From Microbacterium sp. zg-B185 (lineage in GTDB: Bacteria; Actinomycetota; Actinomycetes; Actinomycetales; Microbacteriaceae): a stretch of 64,000 bases of DNA. Shown piece after piece: positions 1 to 8,909 of the stretch. The notes under the pieces were generated by a model. That model was not told where the DNA came from, ran no database searches, and worked only from the letters and a program-made list of their open reading frames with translations. The DNA is taken from the NCBI RefSeq assembly GCF_030246885.1, contig NZ_CP126739.1, positions 1,922,001 through 1,986,000 of the forward strand. Reading direction: 5' to 3'. Numbering within the stretch: the stretch's first letter is position 1; the number at the start of each line of letters is the position of its first letter. The position numbers were made by a program, and so were the translations under genes.

Positions 1-535
1 CCGCGGCCTTCCCCTGCGCGCCCGCTGCCAGCAGGACCCGCGCGCGCGCGACCCGTGCCACGTCGCGGTAGCGCCCGTTGGGCTTTCGGCTGGAGGTGCC
101 GCCCAGGCTGGCGACCAGATCCTCCGCTCCCCACATGAGCGCGACGACCTGATCGTGTGCGGCGAGCTTCTCCGCGGCCACCACACCGCGTGCCGTCTCG
201 CAGAGCGCGATGATCGTGAACCGCCGACCGATCGCTCTGAGCTGGGTGACCCCCTCGGCCTTCGCGATCATGACGGTGCGGTAGTCCGTCTGGGACAGGG
301 TCGCCAGGTCCGCCACGAACGCGTCGGTCCCGGGCGGGTTGATGCGGACGATCACCCGATCGGGATCGAGTTCGGATTCGATCAGGGCGCCCCGGGCAGC
401 GGTCTTGGCCGCCGGTGCGACGGCGTCCTCGAGGTCCAGGATCACCGCATCCGCACGCTGCAGGGCCTTCTCGAAGCGCTCCGGCCGGTCCGCAGGGCAG
501 AACAGCAGCGCGGGCCCGTGGTCCAGAACGGTCAT
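1..535 (-). CDS. CitE-like CoA ester lyase (HpcH/HpaI aldolase family), 3' end cut by window
   Basis: Cleaves a beta-hydroxyacyl-CoA into acetyl-CoA plus an acid; from its context the substrate is probably HMG-CoA and/or citramalyl-CoA. The 178 visible residues show a TIM-barrel start with LLFCPADRPERF (10-21), the DLEDAV motif (34-39), VRINPPGT (63-70), a metal-binding Glu in LCETARG (Glu113) and WGAEDL with Asp139. Family members are about 270-300 aa, so roughly 100 C-terminal residues lie outside the window. The ATG at 535 overlaps the stop of the MaoC gene (ATGA), which implies translational coupling. In M. tuberculosis the gene at the same place (Rv2498c) acts in leucine and itaconate breakdown; the same role here is inferred from synteny. 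Confidence 0.85.
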   Translation of the reverse strand, partial: MTVLDHGPALLFCPADRPERFEKALQRADAVILDLEDAVAPAAKTAARGALIESELDPDRVIVRINPPGTDAFVADLATLSQTDYRTVMIAKAEGVTQLRAIGRRFTIIALCETARGVVAAEKLAAHDQVVALMWGAEDLVASLGGTSSRKPNGRYRDVARVARARVLLAAGAQGKAA

Positions 536-1071
536 GACTCCTCCTCGGCGTTCGCGGCGTCCCGGCACCACATCAGCGCGATCCTGGTGGCCGTCGCGAC
601 GACCGTGCCGTCCTGATTGCGGCCGGTGTGGCGCATCGTGACGATCCCCTGGCCGGGTCGTGAGGCGGAGAGCCGCTTCTGCAGGACCTCGGTCTCGGTG
701 TACAGGGTGTCGCCGTGCACGAGCGGTGCGGGAAAGGCGACGTCGGTCATCCCGAGCTGGGCGACCAGCGTGCCCTGCGTGATCTGGCCGACCGAGGCCC
801 CGACCATGGTCGCCAGAGTCCACATCGAGTTCATCAGCCGCTGCCCGAACGGCTGCGTCGCCGAGTACGCAGCGTCCAGGTGCAGGGCCTGCGTGTTCAT
901 CGTCAACGCAGAGAACAGCACGTTGTCGGCTTCGGTCGCGGTGCGCCCCGGGCGATGGTGGTAGCGGGCGCCGATCTGGAGCTCCTCGAAGTACAGTCCC
1001 CGCTGGATGTGGTCGCTCTGCGGCGATACCGGCTCGTTCACGGCGCTCACGCTACCCGAGGCGCCGATCAC
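532..1071 (-). CDS. MaoC-family (R)-specific enoyl-CoA hydratase
   Basis: A 179-aa hot-dog-fold protein, probably a hydratase acting on the unsaturated CoA thioester made by the carboxylase branch of leucine degradation (methylglutaconyl- or itaconyl-CoA). The hydratase segment ADNVLFSALTMNTQALHLD (about 48-66) has the usual Asn and His-x-Asp of the family. GTG at 1071 overlaps the TGA of the acyl-CoA dehydrogenase gene (GTGA), and its own stop overlaps the lyase start, so it sits between two coupled neighbours. About 20 residues before the first conserved block are not conserved in type, so a slightly later start is possible. Family assignment is firm; the substrate is inferred from the operon. 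Confidence 0.85.
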   Translation of the reverse strand: MIGASGSVSAVNEPVSPQSDHIQRGLYFEELQIGARYHHRPGRTATEADNVLFSALTMNTQALHLDAAYSATQPFGQRLMNSMWTLATMVGASVGQITQGTLVAQLGMTDVAFPAPLVHGDTLYTETEVLQKRLSASRPGQGIVTMRHTGRNQDGTVVATATRIALMWCRDAANAEEES

Positions 1072-2213
1072 AGGCCGAGCGCCCGTGAGATGACCAGGAG
1101 CTGCACCTCGCTGGTGCCCTCGCCGATCTCGAGGATCTTCGAGTCCCGAAAATGGCGCGCGACCGGGTACTCGTTCATGAACCCGTTGCCGCCGAAGATC
1201 TGCGTGGCATCACGGGCGTTGTCCATCGCCGCGTCGCTCGCGGTCAGCTTGGCGATCGCCGCCTCCACCTTGAACGGCCTGCCGGCATCGCGCAGGCGCG
1301 CCGCGTGGTGCCAGGCCAGACGCGCGTTGTGAACGCGCAGCTGCATCCGCGCGAGCATGAACTGGATGCTCTGCCGCGTCGAGAGCTGCTCACCGAACAC
1401 CGTGCGCTTCTTGGCGTAGTCCACCGCCGCTTCCAGGCATCCCTCGGCCGCGCCGGTCGAGAGCGCGGCGATCGCGATGCGGCCCTCGTCCAGGATGTGC
1501 AGGAAGTTCGCGAAACCGCGTCCTCGTTCGCCCAGCAGATTGCCTGCAGGCACGCGTGCGTCCTGGAAGGTGAGCGGATGCGTGTCGGAGGCGTGCCATC
1601 CGACCTTGTCGTAGGCAGGCTCCACGGTGAAGCCGGGGGTGCCGTTGGGCACGATGATCGTGGAGATCTGCTTGCGGCCGTCGCTCTCCCCCGTCACCGC
1701 CGTCACGGTGACGAACCGCGTGATGTCCGTGCCGGAGTTGGTGATGAACTGCTTGGAGCCGTTGATGACCCACTCGTCCCCGTCCAGCCGGGCTGTGGTG
1801 CGCGTCGCGCCGGCATCCGAACCCGCCTCGGGCTCGGTCAGGCCGAAGCCGGCCAGAGCGCGTCCGGCGAGCAGGTCCGGGAGCAGCTCGTGCCGCTGCG
1901 CGTCGGTGCCGAAGCGGAAGACCGGCATGGCGCCGAGGCTGACGCCGGCCTCCAGCGTGATGGCGATCGACTGGTCGACCCGCCCCAGCCCCTCGATGGC
2001 CAGGCACAGGGCGAAATAGTCGCCGCCCTGGCCTCCGAACTCCTCGGGGAACGGGAGGCCGAACAGACCCAGCTCGCCCATCTGGGCCACCACCTCCAGC
2101 GGCAGCGTGTGGGTGCGATCGGCCTCATACGAGCGCGGCGCCACCACCTCGTCGGCGAACTGGCGCACCAGCGCGGCGAGTTCGCGCTCCTCGTCGTTCA
2201 GGTTGTCGTCCAT
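1068..2213 (-). CDS. acyl-CoA dehydrogenase (FadE19/short branched-chain type)
   Basis: FAD-dependent alpha,beta-desaturation of an acyl-CoA; context suggests isovaleryl-CoA or related branched substrates. At 381 aa it has the normal family length. It shows the signature GFGLTEPEAGSDA (about 122-134), the middle beta domain, RTVFGEQLSTRQSIQF, and the C-terminal GGNGFMNEYPVARHFRDSK block. The catalytic Glu sits in IGEGTSEVQ (Glu365), the position used by medium-chain enzymes; classical isovaleryl-CoA dehydrogenases have Gly there. ATG 2213 was chosen because AGGAGAGG lies 7-14 bases upstream and the protein begins with the family N-terminal helix. The frame stays open far upstream inside the carboxylase gene, but that part is shadow. 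The start overlaps the upstream gene by 16 bases. Confidence 0.93.
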   Translation of the reverse strand: MDDNLNDEERELAALVRQFADEVVAPRSYEADRTHTLPLEVVAQMGELGLFGLPFPEEFGGQGGDYFALCLAIEGLGRVDQSIAITLEAGVSLGAMPVFRFGTDAQRHELLPDLLAGRALAGFGLTEPEAGSDAGATRTTARLDGDEWVINGSKQFITNSGTDITRFVTVTAVTGESDGRKQISTIIVPNGTPGFTVEPAYDKVGWHASDTHPLTFQDARVPAGNLLGERGRGFANFLHILDEGRIAIAALSTGAAEGCLEAAVDYAKKRTVFGEQLSTRQSIQFMLARMQLRVHNARLAWHHAARLRDAGRPFKVEAAIAKLTASDAAMDNARDATQIFGGNGFMNEYPVARHFRDSKILEIGEGTSEVQLLVISRALGL

Positions 2214-4174
2214 GGGTCGTTCCTCTCCTGCTGGGCCGGGTCGGGCAGGACTCGGGCGAGCACGTGGTCGCGGTGCACCTGGTCGCCGACCGTGGCCTGA
2301 ATGGACGCGGTCCCGTCGTGCGGAGCGATCACCGGGTGCTCCATCTTCATCGCCTCGATCGTGACGATCCGCTCGCCCGCGCGCACCCGGGTGCCGCCGG
2401 TGACGTGCACGGCCACGACGGTTCCCGGCATCGGCGCACGCAGCTCCGGCGAGGATGCCGCGGCCAGACCGGCACTGGTCCTGAGCTGCCTCTCCAGCGC
2501 CGCGCGCCGGCTCAGCGGCTCCAGCCGCGACGTGACACCGTCCGCGTGCACCCAGACCGCGCCGTCGCCGTCCACGGCGACGCGTGCGTCCGGGAGCGCG
2601 GCGGCCGCCGCCGCCGCGAGGATCTCGCCCGCCTCGGTTGCGAAGCGGCAGCGGCGCGGCAGCGCGGGGCCACCGGCGCGCCAGCCCGTGCCGCTCTGCC
2701 AGAGACCGAGCGACGGCGGCACCGGCGTCTCGGCGGCGTGCGCGGTCGCCGCGGCGGCCGCACACAGCGCGGTGCCGCTGGGCTCCGGGTCGGCGAACGG
2801 CGGCATCCGGTCGATCAGGCCGGTGTCCATGTCGCCGTCCCGCACCGCTTCGTCGGCGAGGAGGGTGCGCAGGAAGGCGACGTTCGTGTCCACGCCCAGC
2901 AGCACCGTCTGCGCCAGCGCCCGGTCGAGCAGCGCGAGCGCGCCGGCCCGGTCGGGAGCGTGGGCGATCACCTTCGCGATCATCGGATCGTAATCCGCGG
3001 TGACCACGCTGCCGGTCTCGACGGCCGAGTCGGTGCGCACCTGCGGCGCCGGCGCCCATTCCAGCACGGTCCCGGTGGCGGGCAGGAATCCCCGCGCGGG
3101 CGACTCCGCGTACACGCGCGCTTCGATCGCGTGCCCGTCCATCCGCACCTCGTGCTGGGCCAGTCCGAGGTGTCCGCCCGCCGCGACGCGCAGCTGCAGC
3201 TCGACCAGGTCCAGTCCGGTCACCAGTTCGGTGACCGGGTGCTCCACCTGCAGGCGCGTGTTCATCTCGATGAAGAAGAAGTCCTGCGGGCGGTCGGCGG
3301 CGACCAGGAACTCCACCGTTCCCGCCCCCCGGTAGTCCACACTTGCCGCGGCCGCACACGCGGCGACGCCCAGACTCGCCCGTGTCTGCTCGTCGATGAT
3401 CGGCGACGGCGCCTCTTCGACGACCTTCTGGTGGCGCCGCTGCAGGGTGCACTCCCGCTCGCCGAGGTGGATCACCCGCCCGTGCGCATCCGCGATCACC
3501 TGCACCTCGATGTGCCGGGGCCGCTCGATGAGCCGCTCCAGCAGCAGCGTGTCGTCCCCGAACGCCGCGGAGGCCACCCGACGCGCCGTTGCGAGCGCCT
3601 CCGGCAGCTCCGCCGGAGCGCGCACGACCTGCATCCCCTTGCCGCCGCCGCCCGCGGAGGGCTTGATCAGCAGGGGGTAGCCCACGTCGGCAGCGGCATC
3701 GGCGATCTCCGCGTCGGTCAGCTCGCGGGCATCGATGCCCGGGACGATCGGCACCCCGCTGGCGGCGACGTGCGCCTTGGAGCGGATCTTGTCGCCCATC
3801 ACATCCAGCGCCTTCGGTCCCGGGCCGATGAACACGATCCCCGCGGCGGCGCAGTCGGCTGCGAACGCGGCGTTCTCGGAGAGGAAACCGTAGCCCGGGT
3901 GGATCGCCTGCGCACCGGATTCGCGCGCGGCCGCGAGGATCGCCCCGCCGTCCAGGTAGGACTCGGCTGCGGCGGCCGGGCCCACCCGGAAGGACGCGTC
4001 CGCCTCGCGCACGTGCGGAGCGTCCGCATCGGGGTCGCTGTAGACGGCGACCGAGCGGATGCCGAGCGCGCGCAGGGTCCTGATCACGCGGCGGGCGATC
4101 TCGCCGCGGTTTGCGACCAGGACCGTGTGGAACATCTCGGCGGGCTCGAGAACCGAAGCGGGCACGTCGCTCAC
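2198..4174 (-). CDS. accA1: acyl-CoA carboxylase alpha chain (biotin carboxylase + biotin carrier), methylcrotonyl-CoA type
   Basis: ATP-dependent carboxylation of biotin, with a fused biotin carrier. The biotin carboxylase N-domain starts [16 protein letters not shown]. The ATP-grasp domain has the glycine loop SAGGGGKGM. Next comes the C-domain with [18 protein letters not shown], then a variable linker and a C-terminal biotinyl domain with EAMKMEHP (biotinylated Lys near 610). The GTG start overlaps the stop of the beta-subunit gene (GTGA); an ATG at 4135 (645-aa form) just before the first conserved strand is the main alternative. Next to a clear MCC-type beta subunit, this is probably methylcrotonyl-CoA carboxylase alpha, as for M. 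tuberculosis AccA1; wider acyl-CoA specificity cannot be excluded. Confidence 0.93.
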   Translation of the reverse strand: MSDVPASVLEPAEMFHTVLVANRGEIARRVIRTLRALGIRSVAVYSDPDADAPHVREADASFRVGPAAAAESYLDGGAILAAARESGAQAIHPGYGFLSENAAFAADCAAAGIVFIGPGPKALDVMGDKIRSKAHVAASGVPIVPGIDARELTDAEIADAAADVGYPLLIKPSAGGGGKGMQVVRAPAELPEALATARRVASAAFGDDTLLLERLIERPRHIEVQVIADAHGRVIHLGERECTLQRRHQKVVEEAPSPIIDEQTRASLGVAACAAAASVDYRGAGTVEFLVAADRPQDFFFIEMNTRLQVEHPVTELVTGLDLVELQLRVAAGGHLGLAQHEVRMDGHAIEARVYAESPARGFLPATGTVLEWAPAPQVRTDSAVETGSVVTADYDPMIAKVIAHAPDRAGALALLDRALAQTVLLGVDTNVAFLRTLLADEAVRDGDMDTGLIDRMPPFADPEPSGTALCAAAAATAHAAETPVPPSLGLWQSGTGWRAGGPALPRRCRFATEAGEILAAAAAAALPDARVAVDGDGAVWVHADGVTSRLEPLSRRAALERQLRTSAGLAAASSPELRAPMPGTVVAVHVTGGTRVRAGERIVTIEAMKMEHPVIAPHDGTASIQATVGDQVHRDHVLARVLPDPAQQERNDPWTTT

Positions 4175-5787
4175 ATCCGGAAGACGCCGAAGCGGGGTTC
4201 GGGGAGCGGAGTTCGCGAGACGACGTCCAGAGCGAGACCGAGCAGGTCGCGGGTGTCCGCCGGATCGACGACGCCATCGTCCCAGAGCCGGGCGGTCGCA
4301 TAGTACGGGTTGCCCTGCTGCTCGTACTGGGTGCGGATCGGCGCTTCGAAATCCGCCTGCTCCTGAGCGGACCACGCGCCGCCGCGGGCCTCGAGCTGAT
4401 CGCGCTTCACGGTGGAGAGCACCGACGCCGCCTGCGTCCCGCCCATCACCGAGATCCGGCTCGCCGGCCAGGTCCACAGGAACCGGGGCGAGTAGGCACG
4501 ACCGCACATCGAGTAGTTGCCGGCGCCGAACGATCCGCCGATCACGACCGTCAGCTTGGGCACGCGCGTCGTGGCGACCGCGGTCACCATCTTCGCTCCG
4601 TCCTTCGCGATGCCGCCGGCCTCGGCATCGCGCCCCACCATGAAGCCGGAGATGTTCTGCAGGAACAGCAGCGGAATGCCCCGCTGGTCGCACAGCTCGA
4701 TGAAGTGCGCGCCCTTCTGCGCGGATTCCGAGAACAGCACGCCGTTGTTGGCGACGATCCCGACGGGATGTCCGTGGATGCGGGCGAAGCCGGTGACCAG
4801 CGTCTCGCCGTAGGCGCGCTTGAACTCGGCGAACGCACTGCCATCGACGAGGCGGCCGATCACCTCGCGGACGTCGTACGGCTGGTTCACGTCGACGGGC
4901 ACGACCCCGTAGAGGTCGGCGGCGTCGACGGCCGGCGGCACGGTCGCGATGACCTCCCACGCCGGTGCGGCCGGCGGGGGCAGCGTCGCGATGATGTCGC
5001 GGACGATCTCCAGGGCGTGCTCGTCGTTCTCGGCCAGGTGATCGACCACACCCGACCGGGTGGCGTGCAGCTCGCCGCCGCCGAGTTCCTCGGCCGTCAC
5101 GATCTCGCCGATCGCGGCTTTGACCAGCGGCGGTCCGCCGAGGAAGATCGTGCCCTGGTTGCGGACGATCACGGTCTCATCGCTCATCGCGGGAACGTAC
5201 GCGCCACCGGCCGTGCACGAGCCGAGCACGGCGGCGATCTGCGGGATGCCTTCGGCGGACATCCTGGCCTGGTTGAAGAAGATGCGGCCGAAGTGGTCCC
5301 GGTCGGGGAACACCTCGTCCTGCATCGGCAGGAACGCACCGCCGGAGTCGACGAGGTACACGCACGGGAGCCGATTCTCACGGGCGATCTCCTGCGCGCG
5401 GAGGTGCTTCTTGACGGTGAGCGGATAGTAGGTGCCGCCCTTGACGGTGGCGTCGTTGCACACGATCATCACCTGCCGGCCGTGGACCAGCCCGATGCCG
5501 GCGATGACACCCGCTCCCGGCGCGTCTCCCCCGTACAGCCCCTCCGCCGCGAGCGGCGCGACCTCCACGAACGCACTGCCCTCGTCCAGGAGGCGATCCA
5601 CCCGGTCGCGCGGCAGCAGCTTGCCGCGGGCGAGGTGGCGCTCCCGCGACGCCTCCGGCCCGCCCCGCGCCGCGACCGCCAGGCGCGCCCTGAGCTCGTC
5701 TGCGAGGGCCTCCTGCGCCGCACGAGTGCGCTCGAAGGCGTCGTCGTGCACGACCGCGGTCTGCAGTGCCGATCCGGCTGCCGCCAT
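4171..5787 (-). CDS. accD1: acyl-CoA carboxylase beta chain (methylcrotonyl-CoA carboxyltransferase)
   Basis: Transfers CO2 from carboxybiotin to the acyl-CoA, giving 3-methylglutaconyl-CoA if the substrate is methylcrotonyl-CoA. At 538 aa it contains both carboxyltransferase halves: the N-half includes [13 protein letters not shown] and [17 protein letters not shown]; the C-half includes [30 protein letters not shown] and [16 protein letters not shown] followed by [17 protein letters not shown]. The last two are typical of MCC-beta rather than propionyl-CoA carboxylase. ATG 5787 has GGAG at -9. It is the first gene of the catabolic operon and diverges from the TetR gene; the two probable operators lie between them. 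The alpha-subunit start overlaps its stop. Confidence 0.94.
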   Translation of the reverse strand: MAAAGSALQTAVVHDDAFERTRAAQEALADELRARLAVAARGGPEASRERHLARGKLLPRDRVDRLLDEGSAFVEVAPLAAEGLYGGDAPGAGVIAGIGLVHGRQVMIVCNDATVKGGTYYPLTVKKHLRAQEIARENRLPCVYLVDSGGAFLPMQDEVFPDRDHFGRIFFNQARMSAEGIPQIAAVLGSCTAGGAYVPAMSDETVIVRNQGTIFLGGPPLVKAAIGEIVTAEELGGGELHATRSGVVDHLAENDEHALEIVRDIIATLPPPAAPAWEVIATVPPAVDAADLYGVVPVDVNQPYDVREVIGRLVDGSAFAEFKRAYGETLVTGFARIHGHPVGIVANNGVLFSESAQKGAHFIELCDQRGIPLLFLQNISGFMVGRDAEAGGIAKDGAKMVTAVATTRVPKLTVVIGGSFGAGNYSMCGRAYSPRFLWTWPASRISVMGGTQAASVLSTVKRDQLEARGGAWSAQEQADFEAPIRTQYEQQGNPYYATARLWDDGVVDPADTRDLLGLALDVVSRTPLPEPRFGVFRM

Positions 5788-5844
5788 GTCATCTCCGTCG
5801 ACGTCACGATCGCATCACGTCGGTTGTCCCGGCCGGATGCCATT

Positions 5845-5891
5845 GGTTAGGGTTCACTAACTGAGCATTCAGGTTAGCGAGGATTAACTGA
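5845..5891. promoter_or_regulatory. two tandem inverted-repeat operators for the TetR regulator
   Basis: Two copies of GTTAG-N6-[C/T]TAAC, at 5846-5861 and 5873-5888, lie 27 bases apart, start to start. Each sits inside a longer direct repeat GGTTAG-N6-(C/T)TAACTGA. The second overlaps the GAGG ribosome-binding site of the TetR gene. Their place in the divergent gap fits autoregulation plus control of the carboxylase operon; binding itself is inferred. Confidence 0.65.
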
Positions 5892-5892
5892 A

Positions 5893-6489
5893 ATGACAAG
5901 CGGTGTCACCGAGCGTGGTCGCGCGAAGGCCGACCGCCAGGAGGCGATCCTGCACGAGGCCGCACGCCTGTTCGCAGATCGCGGCTTCAGCGGAGTGAGC
6001 CTCGAGGAACTCGGCGCGGCGGTGGGCGTGAGCGGACCGGCGGTGTACCGGCACTTCGCGAACAAGCAGGCTCTGCTCGGAGCGATTCTGGTCCGCGTGA
6101 GCGAGCGGCTGCTCAGCGGCGGCCAAGACGTGATCGCCTCGCACGACACCCCCGAGACCCGGCTGGACGGTCTGATCCGCTTCCACGTCGACTTCGCCCT
6201 CACCGACGCCGATGTCATCCGCGTCCAGGACCGCGACCTGGCCAGCCTGAGCGAGCACGACCGGCACACGGTCCGCCGGCTGCAGCGGCAGTACCTCGAA
6301 CTGTGGACCGCGGTCCTCGCCGAGATCCACCCCGACCGGTCCGAGAGCGACCTGCGCGTGCGCGCGCACGCCTGTTTCGGGCTGATCAATTCCACACCGC
6401 ACAGCATGCGGGCGCTTCGCACGTCTCCGACCGAGAACACGGTGCGCGGCATCCTGGAGTCGATGGCGCGGTCCGCGCTCACGTCGTGA
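5893..6489 (+). CDS. TetR/AcrR-family regulator of the leucine-degradation operon
   Basis: A 198-aa TetR repressor. The N-terminal DNA-binding domain (about 12-58) reads as the family helix-turn-helix, with EAARLFADRGFSGVSLEELG and VSGPAVYRHFANKQAL; the C-terminal ligand domain is all helical. The ATG is preceded by GAGG at 5879-5882, inside the second operator. It is divergent from the accD1-led operon with a 105-base gap and convergent with the E2 gene (3 bases between stops). The ligand is probably an acyl-CoA intermediate of branched-chain degradation, inferred from location. The family call is certain; the regulon is well supported by the tandem operators. Confidence 0.9.
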   Translation: MTSGVTERGRAKADRQEAILHEAARLFADRGFSGVSLEELGAAVGVSGPAVYRHFANKQALLGAILVRVSERLLSGGQDVIASHDTPETRLDGLIRFHVDFALTDADVIRVQDRDLASLSEHDRHTVRRLQRQYLELWTAVLAEIHPDRSESDLRVRAHACFGLINSTPHSMRALRTSPTENTVRGILESMARSALTS

Positions 6490-6492
6490 CGG

Positions 6493-7851
6493 TCATCGCA
6501 GGAGCATCGCCCGGCCCGGTTCGCGCAGGATGTCGGCGACATCGCGCAGGAAGCGCGCACCCTGCTCGCCGTCGACCAGCCGGTGGTCGAAGGACAGACT
6601 GAGCGTCATCACGTCCCGCAGGGCGATCTCGCCGCGGTACTCCCAGGGTTGGCGCCGGACGGCACCGATGGCGAGGATGCCGGCCTCGCCGGGGTTGAGG
6701 ATCGGCGTGCCGGCATCGACGCCGAACACGCCCACATTCGTCATCGAGAACGTGCCCCCGCTCATGTCTGCGGGGGCCGTCTTGCCCGCCCGCGCCGTTT
6801 CCGCCAGTCCTGCGATGGCATCCGCGAGCTCGACCAGAGTCATCTGCTCCGCGTCACGGACGTTGGGCACGACCAGGCCGCGCGATGTGGCGGCGGCGAT
6901 GCCGAGGTTCACGTAGCGGTGCTGGAGGATCTCGCCGCTGTCGGCGTCCCATCGGGAATTCAGTTCCGGATGCCGCATCAGCGCGAGGCAGACCGCCTTG
7001 GCCGCGACCGCCATCACGCCGATGCGATGACCGGCCAGCCCCCGGTCCGCGCGCAGCGACGCGATGAGCTCGCTGGTGGCCGTCACATCGACGGTGTGGA
7101 ATGTCGTGACGTGCGGCGCGGTGAACGCGCTGCGCACCATCGCGTCGGCGGTGTGCTTGCGCACCCCGCGGATCGGGATCCGGGTGACCCGTTCCGCGTC
7201 CGAGGTTCGCGATGATGCCACCGGCACCGGGACGGCGGGTGCGGATTCGCGGGCCTGCAGGTCGGCCGCGTAGGCCTCCACATCCGTGCGGGTGATCAGT
7301 CCGGTGGCACCGCTGGGCGGGACCATCGCCAGATCCACGCCCAGCTCCTTCGCGAGCTTGCGAACCGGGGGTGTGCAGCGGGGACGCTCCCGCAGGGCGT
7401 CGGCGGGCTCGGTGTGGATCGCGTCGTGCGGAGCCGCGTCGAGCACGGCCGTGTCCGGCGCGGAGGTCGGACGAGCGCCGCGGCGGGCGCGTCGCTGGGG
7501 GCGGCCGCCGCCGCGCGGTGCCGCGCCGTAGCCGACCAGATTCGGCTGCGCCCGCTCCGGGACCGGTTCTGCCTCCTCCGCGGGCGGGTCCTGCGCCGAC
7601 GCGGGCTCGGCGCCGGCGATGTCGAAGGAGATCAGCACGGAGCCGACCTCGATCACGTCGCCCGCGGCCGCGTGCAGCGTTGTCACCACTCCCGCGTACG
7701 GGGAGGGCAGCTCGACGACGGCCTTGGCCGTCTCGACCTCGGCGATCGTCTGGTTCAGCGTCACCGTGTCGCCCTCGGCGACGAGCCAGTGGACCAGCTC
7801 CGCCTCGGGGAGGCCCTCACCGAGGTCGGGAAGGTGGAAGTCCGTCGCCAT
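6493..7851 (-). CDS. bkdC: 2-oxoacid dehydrogenase E2, dihydrolipoamide acyltransferase
   Basis: Acyltransferase core of a 2-oxoacid dehydrogenase complex, probably branched-chain (acyl group to CoA). The 452 aa carry one lipoyl domain (1-80, lipoylated Lys43 in VETAKAVVEL), a Pro/Ala/Arg-rich linker, a peripheral-subunit-binding domain (about 155-192, PPVRKLAKELGVDL), and a catalytic domain ending with SFDHRLVDG (His423, Asp427). It starts at the stop of the E1beta gene (1-base overlap). No E3 (lipoamide dehydrogenase) gene is next to it, so E3 must be supplied from elsewhere. The neighbouring leucine genes and the M. tuberculosis bkdABC synteny favour branched-chain over pyruvate specificity. 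Confidence 0.88.
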   Translation of the reverse strand: MATDFHLPDLGEGLPEAELVHWLVAEGDTVTLNQTIAEVETAKAVVELPSPYAGVVTTLHAAAGDVIEVGSVLISFDIAGAEPASAQDPPAEEAEPVPERAQPNLVGYGAAPRGGGRPQRRARRGARPTSAPDTAVLDAAPHDAIHTEPADALRERPRCTPPVRKLAKELGVDLAMVPPSGATGLITRTDVEAYAADLQARESAPAVPVPVASSRTSDAERVTRIPIRGVRKHTADAMVRSAFTAPHVTTFHTVDVTATSELIASLRADRGLAGHRIGVMAVAAKAVCLALMRHPELNSRWDADSGEILQHRYVNLGIAAATSRGLVVPNVRDAEQMTLVELADAIAGLAETARAGKTAPADMSGGTFSMTNVGVFGVDAGTPILNPGEAGILAIGAVRRQPWEYRGEIALRDVMTLSLSFDHRLVDGEQGARFLRDVADILREPGRAMLLR

Positions 7852-8909
7852 CAGAGCAGGCCTCCGCCGACGGTCGCGGCGTGGTCCGCCTCAGCAGAAC
7901 TCCACTCCGGCCCCGAGAGACTGTGCGGTCGGTCCAGGACCCGGTCGACGGCATCCAGGATCCGATCCAGATCGGGCAGGTGGTGCTTTTCCAGCTTCGC
8001 CGGCGGGTACGGGATGTCGTGGCCGGTCACGCGGACCGGTGCCGACTCGAGGTAGGGGAAGCAGTGCTCGGTCACGCTCGCGATCAATTCGGCACCCACT
8101 CCGGCTTCGCGGGCCGCCTCGTGCGTGACGACGACGCGTCCGGTCTTGCGCACCGACGCGGACACGGTGCGGTAGTCGACCGGCGAGATCGAGCGCAGGT
8201 CGACGACCTCGATCGAGATCCCGTCGTCCTCCGCGGCGATGGCCGCATCCAGCGCTGTCGCGACCTGGGCGCCGTAGGTGAGCAGCGTGACGTCAGAGCC
8301 CTCGCGGGCCACCCTGGCCAGACCCATCGGCGCAGCATCGGCCAGGTCCAGATCCAGGTCGACCTCGCCCTTGGTGTGGTAGAGGCGTTTGGGCTCGAAG
8401 TACACCACGGGGTCGTTCGATGCGATCGCCTGTCGCAGCATCAGGTGGGCGTCCTGCGGGTTGGCCACGGCGACCACGCGCAGCCCGGACGTGTGGACGA
8501 AATACGCCTCCGGCGACTCCGAGTGATGCTCGGCAGCACCCACGCCACCCGCCCACGGGATGCGGATGGTGATCGGCATCTGCACGTTCCCGCGCGTGCG
8601 GTAGTGCAGCTTCGCGACCTGGCAGACGATCTGGTCGAAGGCGGGATACACGAACCCGTCGAACTGGATCTCGACGACCGGGCGATACCCCCGGAAGGCC
8701 AGACCCACGGCCGTGCCCATGATCCCGGATTCGGCCAGGGGCGTGTCGATCACCCGCGCTGCCCCGAACTGGTCGAGCAGTCCGTCGGTCACGCGGAAGA
8801 CGCCCCCGAGCTTGCCGATGTCCTCGCCCATGACGAGAACTTTGGGGTCGTCCGCCATCGCGCGGCGCAGACCCTCGTTGATGGCCTTGGCCATGGTCAG
8901 CTCAGTCAT
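7851..8909 (-). CDS. bkdB: 2-oxoacid dehydrogenase E1 beta subunit (branched-chain type)
   Basis: A 352-aa transketolase-like pyrimidine-binding and C-terminal E1beta subunit that forms the E1 heterotetramer with the gene upstream. It shows MTELTMAKAINEGLRRAM at the start, VLVMGEDIGKLGGVFRVT, DTPLAESGIMGTAVGLAFRG and the C-terminal swivel domain with VVTHEAAREAGVGAEL. Its GTG/ATG region overlaps the end of E1alpha by four bases (8906-8909) and its stop abuts the E2 start, so the three subunits are coupled. Decarboxylates 2-oxoisocaproate/-isovalerate/-methylvalerate if the branched-chain assignment holds; pyruvate remains possible. Confidence 0.88.
   Translation of the reverse strand: MTELTMAKAINEGLRRAMADDPKVLVMGEDIGKLGGVFRVTDGLLDQFGAARVIDTPLAESGIMGTAVGLAFRGYRPVVEIQFDGFVYPAFDQIVCQVAKLHYRTRGNVQMPITIRIPWAGGVGAAEHHSESPEAYFVHTSGLRVVAVANPQDAHLMLRQAIASNDPVVYFEPKRLYHTKGEVDLDLDLADAAPMGLARVAREGSDVTLLTYGAQVATALDAAIAAEDDGISIEVVDLRSISPVDYRTVSASVRKTGRVVVTHEAAREAGVGAELIASVTEHCFPYLESAPVRVTGHDIPYPPAKLEKHHLPDLDRILDAVDRVLDRPHSLSGPEWSSAEADHAATVGGGLL

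Noticed and set aside
2214..4301. Continuous frame that would fuse the acyl-CoA dehydrogenase to a 700-residue N-terminal extension
   Set aside because: The extension is Arg/Gly-rich and lies antiphase to the well-conserved biotin carboxylase gene; a ribosome site precedes the ATG at 2213.
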